From the NCBI GenBank assembly GCA_040702975.1, contig CP159990.1, positions 2,728,001 to 2,792,000 on the forward strand: a DNA stretch of 64,000 nt. The letters run 5' to 3'. The notes beneath the pieces were generated by a model. It saw only the letters and a list, made by a program, of their open reading frames with translations, did not search any database and was not told the DNA's origin. Below, piece after piece: positions 35,699 through 44,721 of this stretch; positions within the stretch are counted from its first letter, which is position 1; the number at the start of each line of letters is the position of its first letter. The DNA is from Roseburia hominis. Its GTDB lineage: Bacteria; Bacillota; Clostridia; Lachnospirales; Lachnospiraceae. A program made the translations under genes and the position numbers.

Positions 35699-36856
35699 TT
35701 ACAGCATCTCAATGAACGCCGCAAGACGGGTCTCGATCTGACCACTGTCGGATTCCGAATAGTCGGTCTCAATCTTCATATAAGGAATGCCCTCTTCTTC
35801 CAACATCTTAGACACCCTTGCAGATTCCACATTAAAGGTATGGCATGCGTGAAGCACCACATCGACCACGCCATCCACTTTATATTTTTTGATCATCTCT
35901 TTCATATGCTCCAGACGACCATTGTTCGTAGTCATAACAGAGCAGTTAATCTGCAGGTAACGATCTGAGATTGCTCTTAAGATATCATCTGCCTCCTCGT
36001 CAACCAGAAGCGACTGCGTTCTCTCACCGCCGCAATCATCCTGGCATACAATTACGCCTCCATTATTCTCGATCACCATACCGACCTTGCGGATAACACC
36101 GGAAGAAGGGCAGCCTGTAAGAAGAATTCGTTTTGCTGAAATATCTACCGGCCGTTCACCGTTTTCATATGCCGTTCTTGCTTTCTCCACTTTTGCCTTA
36201 AAGTTCGCAAGCTGTTGATGCACATCAAACGTAAAGGTTCCCTGCTGCATCGCCAGCATCGACTCCGTTGATTTGATCATCGGCGGTTCCGCAATCTGAA
36301 GTTCAGCCAGTTCCTTCTGAGCCTTCCTGATCTCATTTCGTATATGGGCAGCCTCGCGGAGCTTTTCATCTGTAATCTCGACTCCATACTTTTCTTCCAG
36401 TCTCTCTTTCAGAAGTTTTACTTCCTCATACCATATATCACCGGCATAGGCGCGTTCCTGGCTCTGGGGAAGATGAAGTACGTACGTCTCCTTCAGCTCA
36501 TTTAAAAGCTCATACATCTTCTTCTTCCCATCGCAAGTCGTCTCACCGATAATCATATCTGCAAAATATGTATAGGGACATTTCTGCGTATAGGCAAACC
36601 CATATGTTCCCTTAATCAACGGACACAGATTCTTTGGAAGAACCTTCTCCGCATCTGCAACGGTCTCATTGCTCATTCCGCAGAGAGCCACACTCGCAAC
36701 ACCTGCCGCGTCTATGACTTCCAGCGGAGTATAGGAACATAAAAAACCTGCCAGGTGTCCGCCGTTCTCCACAAACTCCTTTACGCGAAGGAATCCCTGT
36801 TTCCGTGTCTCCATAAAATCATCAAAATTTGCAGGTAAATCAAATACTTCAGCCAT
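35699..36856 (-). CDS. Double-cubane-cluster protein, HgdB/YjiM family (copy 1)
   Basis: Homologue of 2-hydroxyacyl-CoA dehydratase subunits, but full-length similar to E. coli YjiM and to double-cubane [8Fe-9S] proteins (DCCP) rather than to a two-subunit dehydratase. 385 residues from the ATG at 36856 (AGGAG 5-6 nt upstream). Cys candidates for the cluster: C40, C59 (ALCGMS), C78 (KNLCPLIKG), C93 (KCPYTYF), C108 ([11 protein letters not shown]), plus [17 protein letters not shown] and HACHTFN. DCCPs reduce small molecules in vitro when driven by an ATPase reductase; physiological substrates are unknown. Last gene of the ABC-importer/C-S-lyase operon, 22 nt after the lyase. Confidence 0.88.
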   Translation of the reverse strand: MAEVFDLPANFDDFMETRKQGFLRVKEFVENGGHLAGFLCSYTPLEVIDAAGVASVALCGMSNETVADAEKVLPKNLCPLIKGTYGFAYTQKCPYTYFADMIIGETTCDGKKKMYELLNELKETYVLHLPQSQERAYAGDIWYEEVKLLKERLEEKYGVEITDEKLREAAHIRNEIRKAQKELAELQIAEPPMIKSTESMLAMQQGTFTFDVHQQLANFKAKVEKARTAYENGERPVDISAKRILLTGCPSSGVIRKVGMVIENNGGVIVCQDDCGGERTQSLLVDEEADDILRAISDRYLQINCSVMTTNNGRLEHMKEMIKKYKVDGVVDVVLHACHTFNVESARVSKMLEEEGIPYMKIETDYSESDSGQIETRLAAFIEML

Positions 36857-36878
36857 TTTTTCTCCTTTCCTGAAGCTC

Positions 36879-38093
36879 TTATTTTCTTTCTTCTTTAAAC
36901 ACATACCTGTCCAGACGCTCAAATGCCTCCTGGACTCTGGTAAATGGAAGCGCCAGATTCATTCGAATACTATGCTCCCCATGGAATGGTCTTCCGTCCT
37001 GCCAGCCGACTCCTACCCGGTGCCCGGCTTTCAAAAGCTCGTCCAACGGCCGCCCTGTCTTTTCACACCAGCCGGTACAGTCGAGGAATAGCATATAAGT
37101 CCCCTGCGGTTTACTGAGCTCAACCCCGTCAAAATGCTCCTGTATAAAATCATAAGCATAGTTTACATTGTTTGACAGCACTTCTCTCAGCTCATCTACC
37201 CATTCCATTCCTTCTGCACTATATGCCCCCATCAAAGCATACATAGAAAGAACATTCATGGAATTGTAGTGTGATTTACTTGAACAAGCCCTCACACGGT
37301 CACGCAGATATGAGTTATAAATAATATGGTAGCTCCCGATCAGCCCTGCAAGATTGAATGTCTTGCTTGGCGCATAAAGCGCAACGGTGCGGTTTCTTGC
37401 GTCCTCACTGATAGACTGCATCGGAATATGCCGGTTCCCATTCAATATAATGTCTGACCAGATTTCATCTGTGATGACAATGCAGTCGTTTTTCCGGTAC
37501 ACTTCCATCGCTTTTTCCAGCTCTTCCCGCTCCCATACTCTTCCGGTCGGATTGTGCGGATTACAGAAAACTGCAACATGAATCTTATTCTTCTTGATCT
37601 TTGCATCCATATCCTCATAATCCATACGCCAGACTCCTTCGTCATCCTGCTTAAGTTCACTGAGGACGATCCTATAACCGGCTCCGGTAATACTTCCCGT
37701 AAAACCAATATACGTCGGGCTGTGCACGAGAACACTGTCCCCCGGCGCTGCGAAAGCATTCAGGGCTGAAACAAGACCGCCCAGCACACCATTTTCATAA
37801 CCAATACATTCTTTTGTAAGGCCGGTTACATGGTTGCGCGTCTCCTGCCAGTTTATAATCGCCTGATAATACTCGTCTCTTGTCGCAAAATACCCAAACG
37901 CCGGATGCGCGAGCCTTTCACTGATCGCAGCCTGCACGGTCGGAACCGTCGCGAAATTCATATCCGCAATCCACATCGGTATAAAATCAAATCCATCTTC
38001 AGGCACTGCAAACCCCGGGCCTTTTCCCACCACATCAACTGCGATGGCATCCTTTCCCCGGCGATCCATAATTGTTGTAAAATCGTACTTCAT
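36879..38093 (-). CDS. MalY/PatB-type PLP C-S beta-lyase / aminotransferase
   Basis: Fold-type I PLP enzyme of the MalY/PatB branch, most of which cleave cystathionine, cysteine or S-conjugates to a thiol, pyruvate and ammonia. 404 residues. N-terminal signature [13 protein letters not shown] (39-51), [11 protein letters not shown] (177-187), PLP Asp/Tyr region [10 protein letters not shown] (206-215), and Schiff-base Lys244 in [10 protein letters not shown]. It starts 3 nt after the ABC ATPase stop and is followed by the double-cubane protein, so it probably acts on the imported compound. A plain aminotransferase activity cannot be excluded. Confidence 0.88.
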   Translation of the reverse strand: MKYDFTTIMDRRGKDAIAVDVVGKGPGFAVPEDGFDFIPMWIADMNFATVPTVQAAISERLAHPAFGYFATRDEYYQAIINWQETRNHVTGLTKECIGYENGVLGGLVSALNAFAAPGDSVLVHSPTYIGFTGSITGAGYRIVLSELKQDDEGVWRMDYEDMDAKIKKNKIHVAVFCNPHNPTGRVWEREELEKAMEVYRKNDCIVITDEIWSDIILNGNRHIPMQSISEDARNRTVALYAPSKTFNLAGLIGSYHIIYNSYLRDRVRACSSKSHYNSMNVLSMYALMGAYSAEGMEWVDELREVLSNNVNYAYDFIQEHFDGVELSKPQGTYMLFLDCTGWCEKTGRPLDELLKAGHRVGVGWQDGRPFHGEHSIRMNLALPFTRVQEAFERLDRYVFKEERK

Positions 38094-38096
38094 ACT

Positions 38097-39080
38097 TTAA
38101 TCTCCTTCTTCCTGTTTATCATATAAATGACAGGCCACAAAATGACCATCACTTACTTCGCAAAGCTCTGGCTCTATTATCTTACATTTTTCCATACATT
38201 GCAAGCACCGGCTGACAAATCGGCAGCCTGCCGGCGGATTTACAGGACTGGGGACATCTCCATTTAGCATAATGCGCTCTCTTTTCTCTGCCACATCCGG
38301 ATCTGCGATCGGTACTGCCGACAAAAGCGCTTTGGTATATGGATGTTTCGGCTCCACATACAATTCATCCGATTTTGTAAGCTCTACCATTCTCCCCAGA
38401 TACATAACGCCGATTCTATCCGAAATATGTCTGACAATGGAAAGATCATGGGCGATAAAAAGCATAGTAAGTCCTTTTTCTCTCTGAAGCTTCATCAAAA
38501 GATTCGTAATCTGCGCCTGAATCGACACATCAAGAGCGGAAATAGGCTCATCACAGAACAAAAACTCTGGATTCACTGACAGTGCCCTTGCTATACCGAT
38601 TCTTTGTCTCTGACCTCCCGAGAATTCATGCACATTCCGCAAAGCATGCTCCGCATTCAGCCCGACCAGTTCCAACAGATGTGCAACCATCTGATTCTCT
38701 TCTTTTCTGCTATCTGCCATTTTATGAATCCGTATCCCCTCTGCAATAATGTTATAAACTTTTTGATGCGGATCCAGAGATGCATAGGGGTCCTGAAAAA
38801 TCATCTGCACTCTTTTTGTAAACTCAAAATGCTCTTTCTTTGTCATCGAATGGACATTCTTTCCATGGAACAATACTTCGCCGCCACTTTTATCGATCAT
38901 TCCCAGACAAGCCTTTCCACAAGTCGTTTTTCCGCAGCCGGATTCACCTACGATTCCCAGTGTCTCTCCTTTATATATCTCGAATGACACATCATCAACT
39001 GCTTTTAATTGCTGCTTTTGCGGTGCAGGATAGTATTTTTTCAGATTCTTTACTTCAAGAACAATCTCACGTTTATCCAT
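38097..39080 (-). CDS. Opp/Dpp-type ABC transporter ATP-binding protein (OppF-like)
   Basis: Second ATPase of a peptide/nickel-type importer. 327 residues from the ATG at 39080; the start overlaps the previous ATPase by 8 nt. Walker A GESGCGKTTCG, signature LSGG-type HEFSGGQRQRIGIARAL, Walker B LFCDEPISALD. The C-terminal oligopeptide-transporter extension has the Cys group CRFVSRCLQCMEKC, which in this family can bind a [4Fe-4S] cluster. It lies between its partner ATPase and the C-S lyase. Confidence 0.93.
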   Translation of the reverse strand: MDKREIVLEVKNLKKYYPAPQKQQLKAVDDVSFEIYKGETLGIVGESGCGKTTCGKACLGMIDKSGGEVLFHGKNVHSMTKKEHFEFTKRVQMIFQDPYASLDPHQKVYNIIAEGIRIHKMADSRKEENQMVAHLLELVGLNAEHALRNVHEFSGGQRQRIGIARALSVNPEFLFCDEPISALDVSIQAQITNLLMKLQREKGLTMLFIAHDLSIVRHISDRIGVMYLGRMVELTKSDELYVEPKHPYTKALLSAVPIADPDVAEKRERIMLNGDVPSPVNPPAGCRFVSRCLQCMEKCKIIEPELCEVSDGHFVACHLYDKQEEGD

Positions 39081-40077
39081 TTTCTGTTCCTCTCCTTCCC
39101 GCACGCTCATCCATCAGCCAACATGCGGCTCTATGAGTGTCCGACACATATTTTTCTTCCGGCATATACTGTTCGCAGATTCTCATTGCATACGGACAGC
39201 GCTCACAAAATGCGCAGCCTTTTGGCGGATTTGTCATATCCGGAATACTTCCTTCGATAGCTTGCAGCATATGCTTTCCCACCCCGTCAAGCCTTGGAAC
39301 AGAGCCCAGAAGTGCTTTTGTATATGGATGTGCAGGATGATAAAAAATGTCCTTTCTCAATCCCTCCTCCACGATTTTTCCCGCATACATGACAATAATT
39401 TTGTCCGCCGTATCTGCCACAATCCCCAAATCATGCGTGATCAGCAATATCGCCATATTCATCTGCTTCTGCAGAGTTTTCATCTGTGACAGAATTTGCG
39501 CCTGAATCGTCACATCAAGCGAGGTGGTCGGTTCATCGGCAATCAGGAGCTTGGGATGGGTGATCAGTGCAATCGCGATCATAACTCTCTGACGCATTCC
39601 ACCGGACAACTCATGTGGATATTTTTTAAGACAATTTTCTGCATCGGCAATTCCCGTCAGCTCCAGCATCTTAACTGCGCGTTTTCTTTTATCCTCTTTT
39701 GATGCAGAAGAATCATGATTATCCAGGCTTTCTATAATCTGTTTTCCAATCTGCATAGTGGGGTTTAGGGATACCAGCGCATCCTGAAAAATCATGGAGC
39801 ACTCTTTTCCCCGAAATTTCTCCCATTCTCTGTCAGAATAGCCGGACACATCCACTCCGTTAAACAGAATCTGACTTTCCTTTAGCACCTTTCCCGGCTT
39901 TTTGACCAGGCCCATGATACTTTTGGCCGTGACGGATTTTCCACAACCGGATTCTCCGACCAGTGCGACCGTCTGACCTTCTTCCATGGAAAATGAAATA
40001 TCCCGTACTGCCTGCACGGTGCTGTCATATGTAAAGAAAGACACTGTAACATGCCTCATTTCTAATAAACTGTTCAT
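39073..40077 (-). CDS. Opp/Dpp-type ABC transporter ATP-binding protein (OppD-like)
   Basis: First ATPase of the importer. 334 residues from the ATG at 40077; the longest frame begins at a TTG six codons earlier. Walker A GESGCGKSVTAKS, signature HELSGGMRQRVMIAIAL, Walker B LLIADEPTTSLDVT. The C-terminal extension contains CAFCERCPYAMRIC, again four Cys of the Opp type. It follows the OppC-like permease by 41 nt. Confidence 0.93.
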   Translation of the reverse strand: MNSLLEMRHVTVSFFTYDSTVQAVRDISFSMEEGQTVALVGESGCGKSVTAKSIMGLVKKPGKVLKESQILFNGVDVSGYSDREWEKFRGKECSMIFQDALVSLNPTMQIGKQIIESLDNHDSSASKEDKRKRAVKMLELTGIADAENCLKKYPHELSGGMRQRVMIAIALITHPKLLIADEPTTSLDVTIQAQILSQMKTLQKQMNMAILLITHDLGIVADTADKIIVMYAGKIVEEGLRKDIFYHPAHPYTKALLGSVPRLDGVGKHMLQAIEGSIPDMTNPPKGCAFCERCPYAMRICEQYMPEEKYVSDTHRAACWLMDERAGRRGTENG

Positions 40078-40118
40078 TCTCTCTTTTCCTTTCAACGAGA
40101 ATATATCTATATCCCGTG

Positions 40119-41036
40119 CTACTCTACAATCTTAGGCTCCAACGCATTTCTTAAAATGTCTCCCAGCAAATTAAAACTCAGAACGGTAATCAGAATCATA
40201 AGTCCCGGAAAAATGGCCAGCAATGGACGGTCCAGAATATGAGCCTGCGCTCCCTGAAGCATACTTCCCCATGAAGCCCGGGGGATTTGTATCCCCAGCC
40301 CCAGAAAGCTCAAGGAAGATTCTGTCAGAATCGCATTTGCCACACTAAGACTGGCCGCAACGATAACAGGTCCCATAATGTTAGGAACAATATGAAAAAT
40401 AATCACGCGTGCTTTTGAGGCCCCCAGATTTTGTGTAGCTATCACAAAATCTCTCTCTTTCAGCGACATCGTCTCCGCTCTGGTAATTCGAGCAACGGTC
40501 GCCCACGAAAACAGGCTCAGAACTGCCACAAGCGTTAAAAGTCCCGGCTTAAGAAAGGTATTTAATATTACCATTAACAGCATGCTGGGAAGCGCCAAAA
40601 AAATATCAGTAAAACTCATCAGCAGTGCGTCAATCCGTCCACCCACATATCCGGAAAAGACTCCGATTGTTGTCCCGAGCACAACGGTCATAAGCATCGA
40701 CATAAAGCCAACCGCCAGCGATACCCGTCCCCCATACAAGGTACGGGTAAAATAGTCTCTCCCATATTCATCGGTTCCAAACCAATGGGCCTTAGAAATT
40801 CCCTGCAGCTTTTGTGTTACATCTAATGCATACGGGTCATACGGGCTAAGCGGGGCAAGAAGTACGACTATAATAAGAATCATCAGTAAAACTAAACTGA
40901 CCATTGCAACCTTGTTGGAACGAAGTTCTTTCCAAATCTCAAACCATACATTCTGAGTTCCTACGGAGAATCCGGCCGCCTGCTTTTTTTCCAGCTTTTC
41001 AAAAGAGTCCTCTCTGATCTCCATCTTATTTTCCAC
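40119..41036 (-). CDS. Opp/Dpp-type ABC transporter permease (OppC-like)
   Basis: Integral membrane subunit with the OppC N-terminal region (WKELRSNKVAMVSLVLLMIL) and the EAA-type loop ATQNLGASKARVIIFHIVPN. I place the start at the GTG at 41036 (VENKMEIRED; 305 residues), which has GGAGG exactly 8 nt upstream and overlaps the OppB stop. The ATG at 41024 lacks a good site, and the longest frame reads 66 codons back into oppB out of frame. HWFGTDEYGRDYFTR is the usual OppC/DppC periplasmic motif. Confidence 0.92.
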   Translation of the reverse strand: MENKMEIREDSFEKLEKKQAAGFSVGTQNVWFEIWKELRSNKVAMVSLVLLMILIIVVLLAPLSPYDPYALDVTQKLQGISKAHWFGTDEYGRDYFTRTLYGGRVSLAVGFMSMLMTVVLGTTIGVFSGYVGGRIDALLMSFTDIFLALPSMLLMVILNTFLKPGLLTLVAVLSLFSWATVARITRAETMSLKERDFVIATQNLGASKARVIIFHIVPNIMGPVIVAASLSVANAILTESSLSFLGLGIQIPRASWGSMLQGAQAHILDRPLLAIFPGLMILITVLSFNLLGDILRNALEPKIVE

Positions 41037-41991
41037 TTTCTGTACCTCCCCGCTTAATTCTCGGATCCACAAACGCATACAGCAAATCTGCCAGGAAATT
41101 TCCCAAAACCAGGAGAAATCCCGAGAGCATGACATAAGCCATGATGACCGGATAATCTCTCGATCCGATCGCGGACATGGCAAGCGTCCCCACTCCCGGC
41201 CAGCCAAACACACTTTCCACGATAAAAGACCCACAGACCAGAGAAGCCAGGTTCATGCCCATCAAAGTGATGATCGGAAGCAAAGTATTTTTCAAGACAT
41301 GTTTCTTCAAAATCTTTACTTTTGAATCCCCTTTTGCCTCCGCCGTAACTACATACTCTTCGCCAAGCTGCCCTATGGTATTCGCACGTATATAACGAAT
41401 ATAAGTAGCCACCGTTCCTACACTGAGCGTGATGCAAGGCAAAATCATATGCCTTACTGTGTCAAACGCAGACGTCTCTCCTACTGTATGCATACCTGAT
41501 GAGGGTAAAATTCCCAGAATTGAAGAAAATAAAATGATCAAAAGCATTCCAAACCAAAATGAAGGAATTGACATTCCCATATATGCAATAGAACTAATGA
41601 TGTTGTCGACCCATGTATTCTTTTTATATCCCGACCATAGACCAAGCGGAATCGCAAGCACCAATGATAGAATCATAGCACTGCCCATAAGCAATATCGT
41701 CGCCGGCAGCCGCCCCTTGATCTGAGGCCAGACCGATGCTTTATTGGACATGGAGACCCCGAGATCTCCCCGCACAGCGCGCCCTGCCCATGCCATATAT
41801 TGCTCTGTCATGCTTTTATCCAATCCCAGTTCGGCCATAATGTTTGCCTTCTGCTCATCACTCATATCTGCAGTAACATACATTGACGAAATATCTCCCG
41901 GTGCAAAATAAATTACCGCAAAAGACAAAAAGGATATCAGTATCATTACAATCACGACCCGAATCGCTTTTTTTAAACAATATTTCCACAT
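41026..41991 (-). CDS. Opp/Dpp-type ABC transporter permease (OppB-like)
   Basis: 321 residues from the ATG at 41991 (MWKYCLKKAIRVVIV). Multiple membrane helices, LDKSMTEQYMAWAGRAVRGDLG near residue 80 and the EAA loop YVVTAEAKGDSKVKILKKHV; the C-terminus has FGWPGVGTLAMSAIGSRDYP, typical of DppB/OppB/NikB. Its stop overlaps the OppC-like start. The 112-nt gap after the binding-protein gene has no evident terminator. Confidence 0.93.
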   Translation of the reverse strand: MWKYCLKKAIRVVIVMILISFLSFAVIYFAPGDISSMYVTADMSDEQKANIMAELGLDKSMTEQYMAWAGRAVRGDLGVSMSNKASVWPQIKGRLPATILLMGSAMILSLVLAIPLGLWSGYKKNTWVDNIISSIAYMGMSIPSFWFGMLLIILFSSILGILPSSGMHTVGETSAFDTVRHMILPCITLSVGTVATYIRYIRANTIGQLGEEYVVTAEAKGDSKVKILKKHVLKNTLLPIITLMGMNLASLVCGSFIVESVFGWPGVGTLAMSAIGSRDYPVIMAYVMLSGFLLVLGNFLADLLYAFVDPRIKRGGTESGK

Positions 41992-42103
41992 ATATGAACC
42001 CTTTCTGTAAAATGCGAAAAAGGGGACGAATGTGGCCTGTCTCTTCAAACATGCCACATTTCATATCCCTATTTTCAGCAGACTCTGTTATCCAGAAATA
42101 CTA

Positions 42104-43705
42104 TTACTCTACATGAATAGACAGATAATCGATAAATTCCGGAATAACCGGCGATCCATCGAGCCCCGTTACATTCCACTGAGATACCATAACATAATTG
42201 GTGTAAGTCAAAGGATATTCCCAATACTCAGCAAGAGCCTTGTCCTGAATCTCATTCCAGATTTCCTGCTTCTTGGCAGCATCGGCGGTTCCCATTGCTG
42301 TCGTCGCAAGTCCTGAAACCTCTTCACTGAATCCGCAGTCGCAAAGGCGATTGGTAAGGTAACTGATTGTCTGTCCGCAGTTCGATCCACGCTGAGAATC
42401 CCAGCCATTGGTTCCCAAATCCCAGGTTGCTGCCTGTTCGCTGTCCTTCTTTGTAAAGAAACGCGGGAAGAATGTGGCGGAGTCACAACCCTCAAGCACT
42501 ACGTTAACTCCGATAGCTGCCAGCTGCTGCTGCACAACCGTAGCCACTGCCTCCATATTGGAACGGTCAGAATTATAAATATATGTAAGAGTCTTTCCTT
42601 CAAGTCCTGAAGACTTAGCAAGTGCCTTCGCCTCTTCCAGATCATATTTGTATCCCGCACAGTCTTTGTTGTAAATAGACTGATCCGGGGTCAAAAGGCT
42701 GTTTGCCGGAACTGCAAGTTCATCAGAACCCCATGCGAAATCAATAATTTCCTCCTGATTTAGCGCAATAAAAATTGCTTTTCTGGCATCCGCCGATAAA
42801 GTGGACATCACAGCTCCATTTGGATTCAACTGAAGATAATTTAAACGAGCCTCAGAGACCGTATACAGATTATACTTGTCGCTTGCTGCCTTATATTTCT
42901 CCAGATCTTCCGCAGATGTCACACGCATGTAATCAATCCCGCCATTTTCGAATTCAAGCTGCTTAGTGCTTCCACTTCCGATAGTCTTCATGACAACAGT
43001 TTCAACGGATGGTATTCCCCTGTAATAGTCATCTCTTGCTTTAAATACAAGGCTGTCCTCATTAATCTCACTTACCACATATGCACCTGATGTAACCATG
43101 TCCGTTGAATTAAAGTAACCGCTGTCATCAATCTTAGAAGCATCATCATCAAACGCATGAGACGGCATCAGATAGAACTGTGAAAGTGTTCTGACATAAT
43201 TATCATAAACTGACGGCAGTACGATCTCCAATGTCTTTTCGTCTACTTCGTTGAATTTTACTTCACCACCATTTACCAATGTGAAAGATGTCGGTCCACC
43301 ATAGGAGAGTACGCCGTAGTCAATTGTAAACAGAATGTCCTGCACTGTGACTGGCTCGCCATCACTCCAGGTCGCTTTATCGTTGATATGAACCGTATAG
43401 GTCAAACCATCCTCTGAGATGTCAAGGCTGTCTGCCAGATAATATTCCAGCCCATCCCGCGTCTCAGCGAACAATGGCTCATAAATCGGACGAATCGCGC
43501 TTACCAGATCGTCACTGCTCTGCGCACTCGGTTGAAGCGATGATGGCATATGTCCCATCGCAACTGTAAATGTGCTGTCAGTCGTCTTCTCTTCCTTGGT
43601 TCCTTCCTGACTCTTCTGTGTCTTCTCGTCACTGTTTCCACAACCGGCAAGCAGTCCAACCGCCATAGCGGAAATGAGAAGAAGAGTTAAAAGTTTTCTT
43701 TTCAT
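42104..43705 (-). CDS. ABC transporter substrate-binding lipoprotein (SBP_bac_5)
   Basis: Extracellular solute-binding protein anchored by lipidation: MKRKLLTLLLISAMAVGLLAGC, with the lipobox Cys at residue 22 (LLAGC). 533 residues, of the large cluster C family that binds peptides, nickel chelates or other amphiphilic ligands. Family landmarks include YTVHINDKATWSDGEPVT and KAIFIALNQEEII. The ATG at 43705 has AGGAGG 8 nt upstream. First gene of the importer operon; the ligand cannot be read from sequence. Confidence 0.93.
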   Translation of the reverse strand: MKRKLLTLLLISAMAVGLLAGCGNSDEKTQKSQEGTKEEKTTDSTFTVAMGHMPSSLQPSAQSSDDLVSAIRPIYEPLFAETRDGLEYYLADSLDISEDGLTYTVHINDKATWSDGEPVTVQDILFTIDYGVLSYGGPTSFTLVNGGEVKFNEVDEKTLEIVLPSVYDNYVRTLSQFYLMPSHAFDDDASKIDDSGYFNSTDMVTSGAYVVSEINEDSLVFKARDDYYRGIPSVETVVMKTIGSGSTKQLEFENGGIDYMRVTSAEDLEKYKAASDKYNLYTVSEARLNYLQLNPNGAVMSTLSADARKAIFIALNQEEIIDFAWGSDELAVPANSLLTPDQSIYNKDCAGYKYDLEEAKALAKSSGLEGKTLTYIYNSDRSNMEAVATVVQQQLAAIGVNVVLEGCDSATFFPRFFTKKDSEQAATWDLGTNGWDSQRGSNCGQTISYLTNRLCDCGFSEEVSGLATTAMGTADAAKKQEIWNEIQDKALAEYWEYPLTYTNYVMVSQWNVTGLDGSPVIPEFIDYLSIHVE

Positions 43706-43831
43706 AGATACTTCCTCCTTTTCTTTCCTGTTTTGTATTGTTCTTTTTTTAACAGGCTCTTGCTTTACCAATAATTATAAAAAAGTGACTTAATTAACGG
43801 AATTTACACAAACTATTTTTTGTCATTCTGA

Positions 43832-43855
43832 TTTACATTTTCAACAAATTGTAAA
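43832..43855. promoter_or_regulatory. 24-bp palindrome upstream of the ABC importer operon
   Basis: TTTACATTTT CAAC AAATTGTAAA: ten-base arms with one mismatch around four bases, 127 nt before the binding-protein start. It is a good candidate operator for the adjacent TetR-type regulator, although TetR operators are often shorter. No convincing sigma-A promoter was fixed nearby. Confidence 0.5.
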
Positions 43856-43893
43856 CCTATCGACCAGTGAAATATTATATAATAAAAGGTTAT

Positions 43894-43934
43894 AAAAAAA
43901 CTTTTGCCTGGGTTTTCTGACCCATGCAAAAGTT
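43894..43934 (-). terminator. Terminator of the TetR-type regulator gene
   Basis: Minus-strand stem AACTTTTGCATGGGT / ACCCAGGCAAAAGTT (one mismatch) followed by seven T (43894-43900 as A on plus). It lies just after the stop at 43945 and separates the regulator from the importer operon. Confidence 0.85.
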
Positions 43935-43944
43935 CTTATACACA

Positions 43945-44484
43945 TTATTGATAATACTGACTAATCGGTTCCGGTATACAATCACATACCAAACGCGTGA
44001 TTTCTTTCGGGCTCCGACTGTCCTTAGAGCAAATCCACCTGAAAACCACGGCTGTCCTCGACAAATTCCACATATACAAAGAAGTCTCTACATTTTCCGG
44101 CAATTCCTCTACTCCCAATTCCCTCTTTAAGCGATGTACCATACAGGCCAACGTGTAATTTACTATGTAATCCTGTATGCAATTCTGTCCTTGATAAGAA
44201 GAAATATTTATATAATAATTCCTTTCTTTTCGCATATACTCCAGAACTTTGGAATGAAACTCCCTCCACTGGCTGTTGGTAAATCCTTTACAAATCTGAT
44301 CAGACTCCGTTTTGTAAATCCAACTGACAAGATCATATTTATCTCTAAAATGATTATAAAACGTAGTTCTTGATATGTCGCTATACTTAGAAATATCCTG
44401 AACACTAATACTTTCATATGGGTTTTCCTTTAGAAGTTCTTTTAGCGAATCAGCCAACACTCCTTTTATGTCAATTTTCAGCAT
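43945..44484 (-). CDS. TetR/AcrR family transcriptional regulator
   Basis: 179 residues. The N-terminal helix-turn-helix is SISVQDISKYSDISRTTFYNHFRDKYDL (about 25-52, quoted in parts: YSDISRTTFYNHF); the C-terminal half is helical without close resemblance I can name, somewhat like the DhaS-type TetR_C_7 group. Ligand unknown. It lies directly upstream of the importer/C-S-lyase/double-cubane operon on the same strand, separated by a terminator and a palindrome, which suggests local control. The 237-nt gap before it contains further A/T-rich dyads (ACTTTTT...AAAAAGT at about 44518-44538). Confidence 0.85.
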   Translation of the reverse strand: MLKIDIKGVLADSLKELLKENPYESISVQDISKYSDISRTTFYNHFRDKYDLVSWIYKTESDQICKGFTNSQWREFHSKVLEYMRKERNYYINISSYQGQNCIQDYIVNYTLACMVHRLKRELGVEELPENVETSLYMWNLSRTAVVFRWICSKDSRSPKEITRLVCDCIPEPISQYYQ

Positions 44485-44721
44485 AAAATCACATCCAATC
44501 CTGATGTTAACATTTTACTTTTTTTGACACAAAAAGTCCAATCGTTTATGGGAATATCACGCCTCATTTATTTGCTTTTTCTATAAGTCTACGTATTATA
44601 TAAAGAATATGTGAAATATGTAACGTCATAAAAACTTTCGTTTTCATAACTCAAAAAGAACACCCCGCAAGATTCACGACTTTAGACACTTGGTATTATG
44701 TGGAATGTTCTCTATCATATT

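Noticed and set aside
35699..36856. Complete 2-hydroxyacyl-CoA dehydratase
   Set aside because: Only one subunit-type gene is present and it resembles YjiM/double-cubane proteins; no partner subunit or CoA transferase is adjacent.
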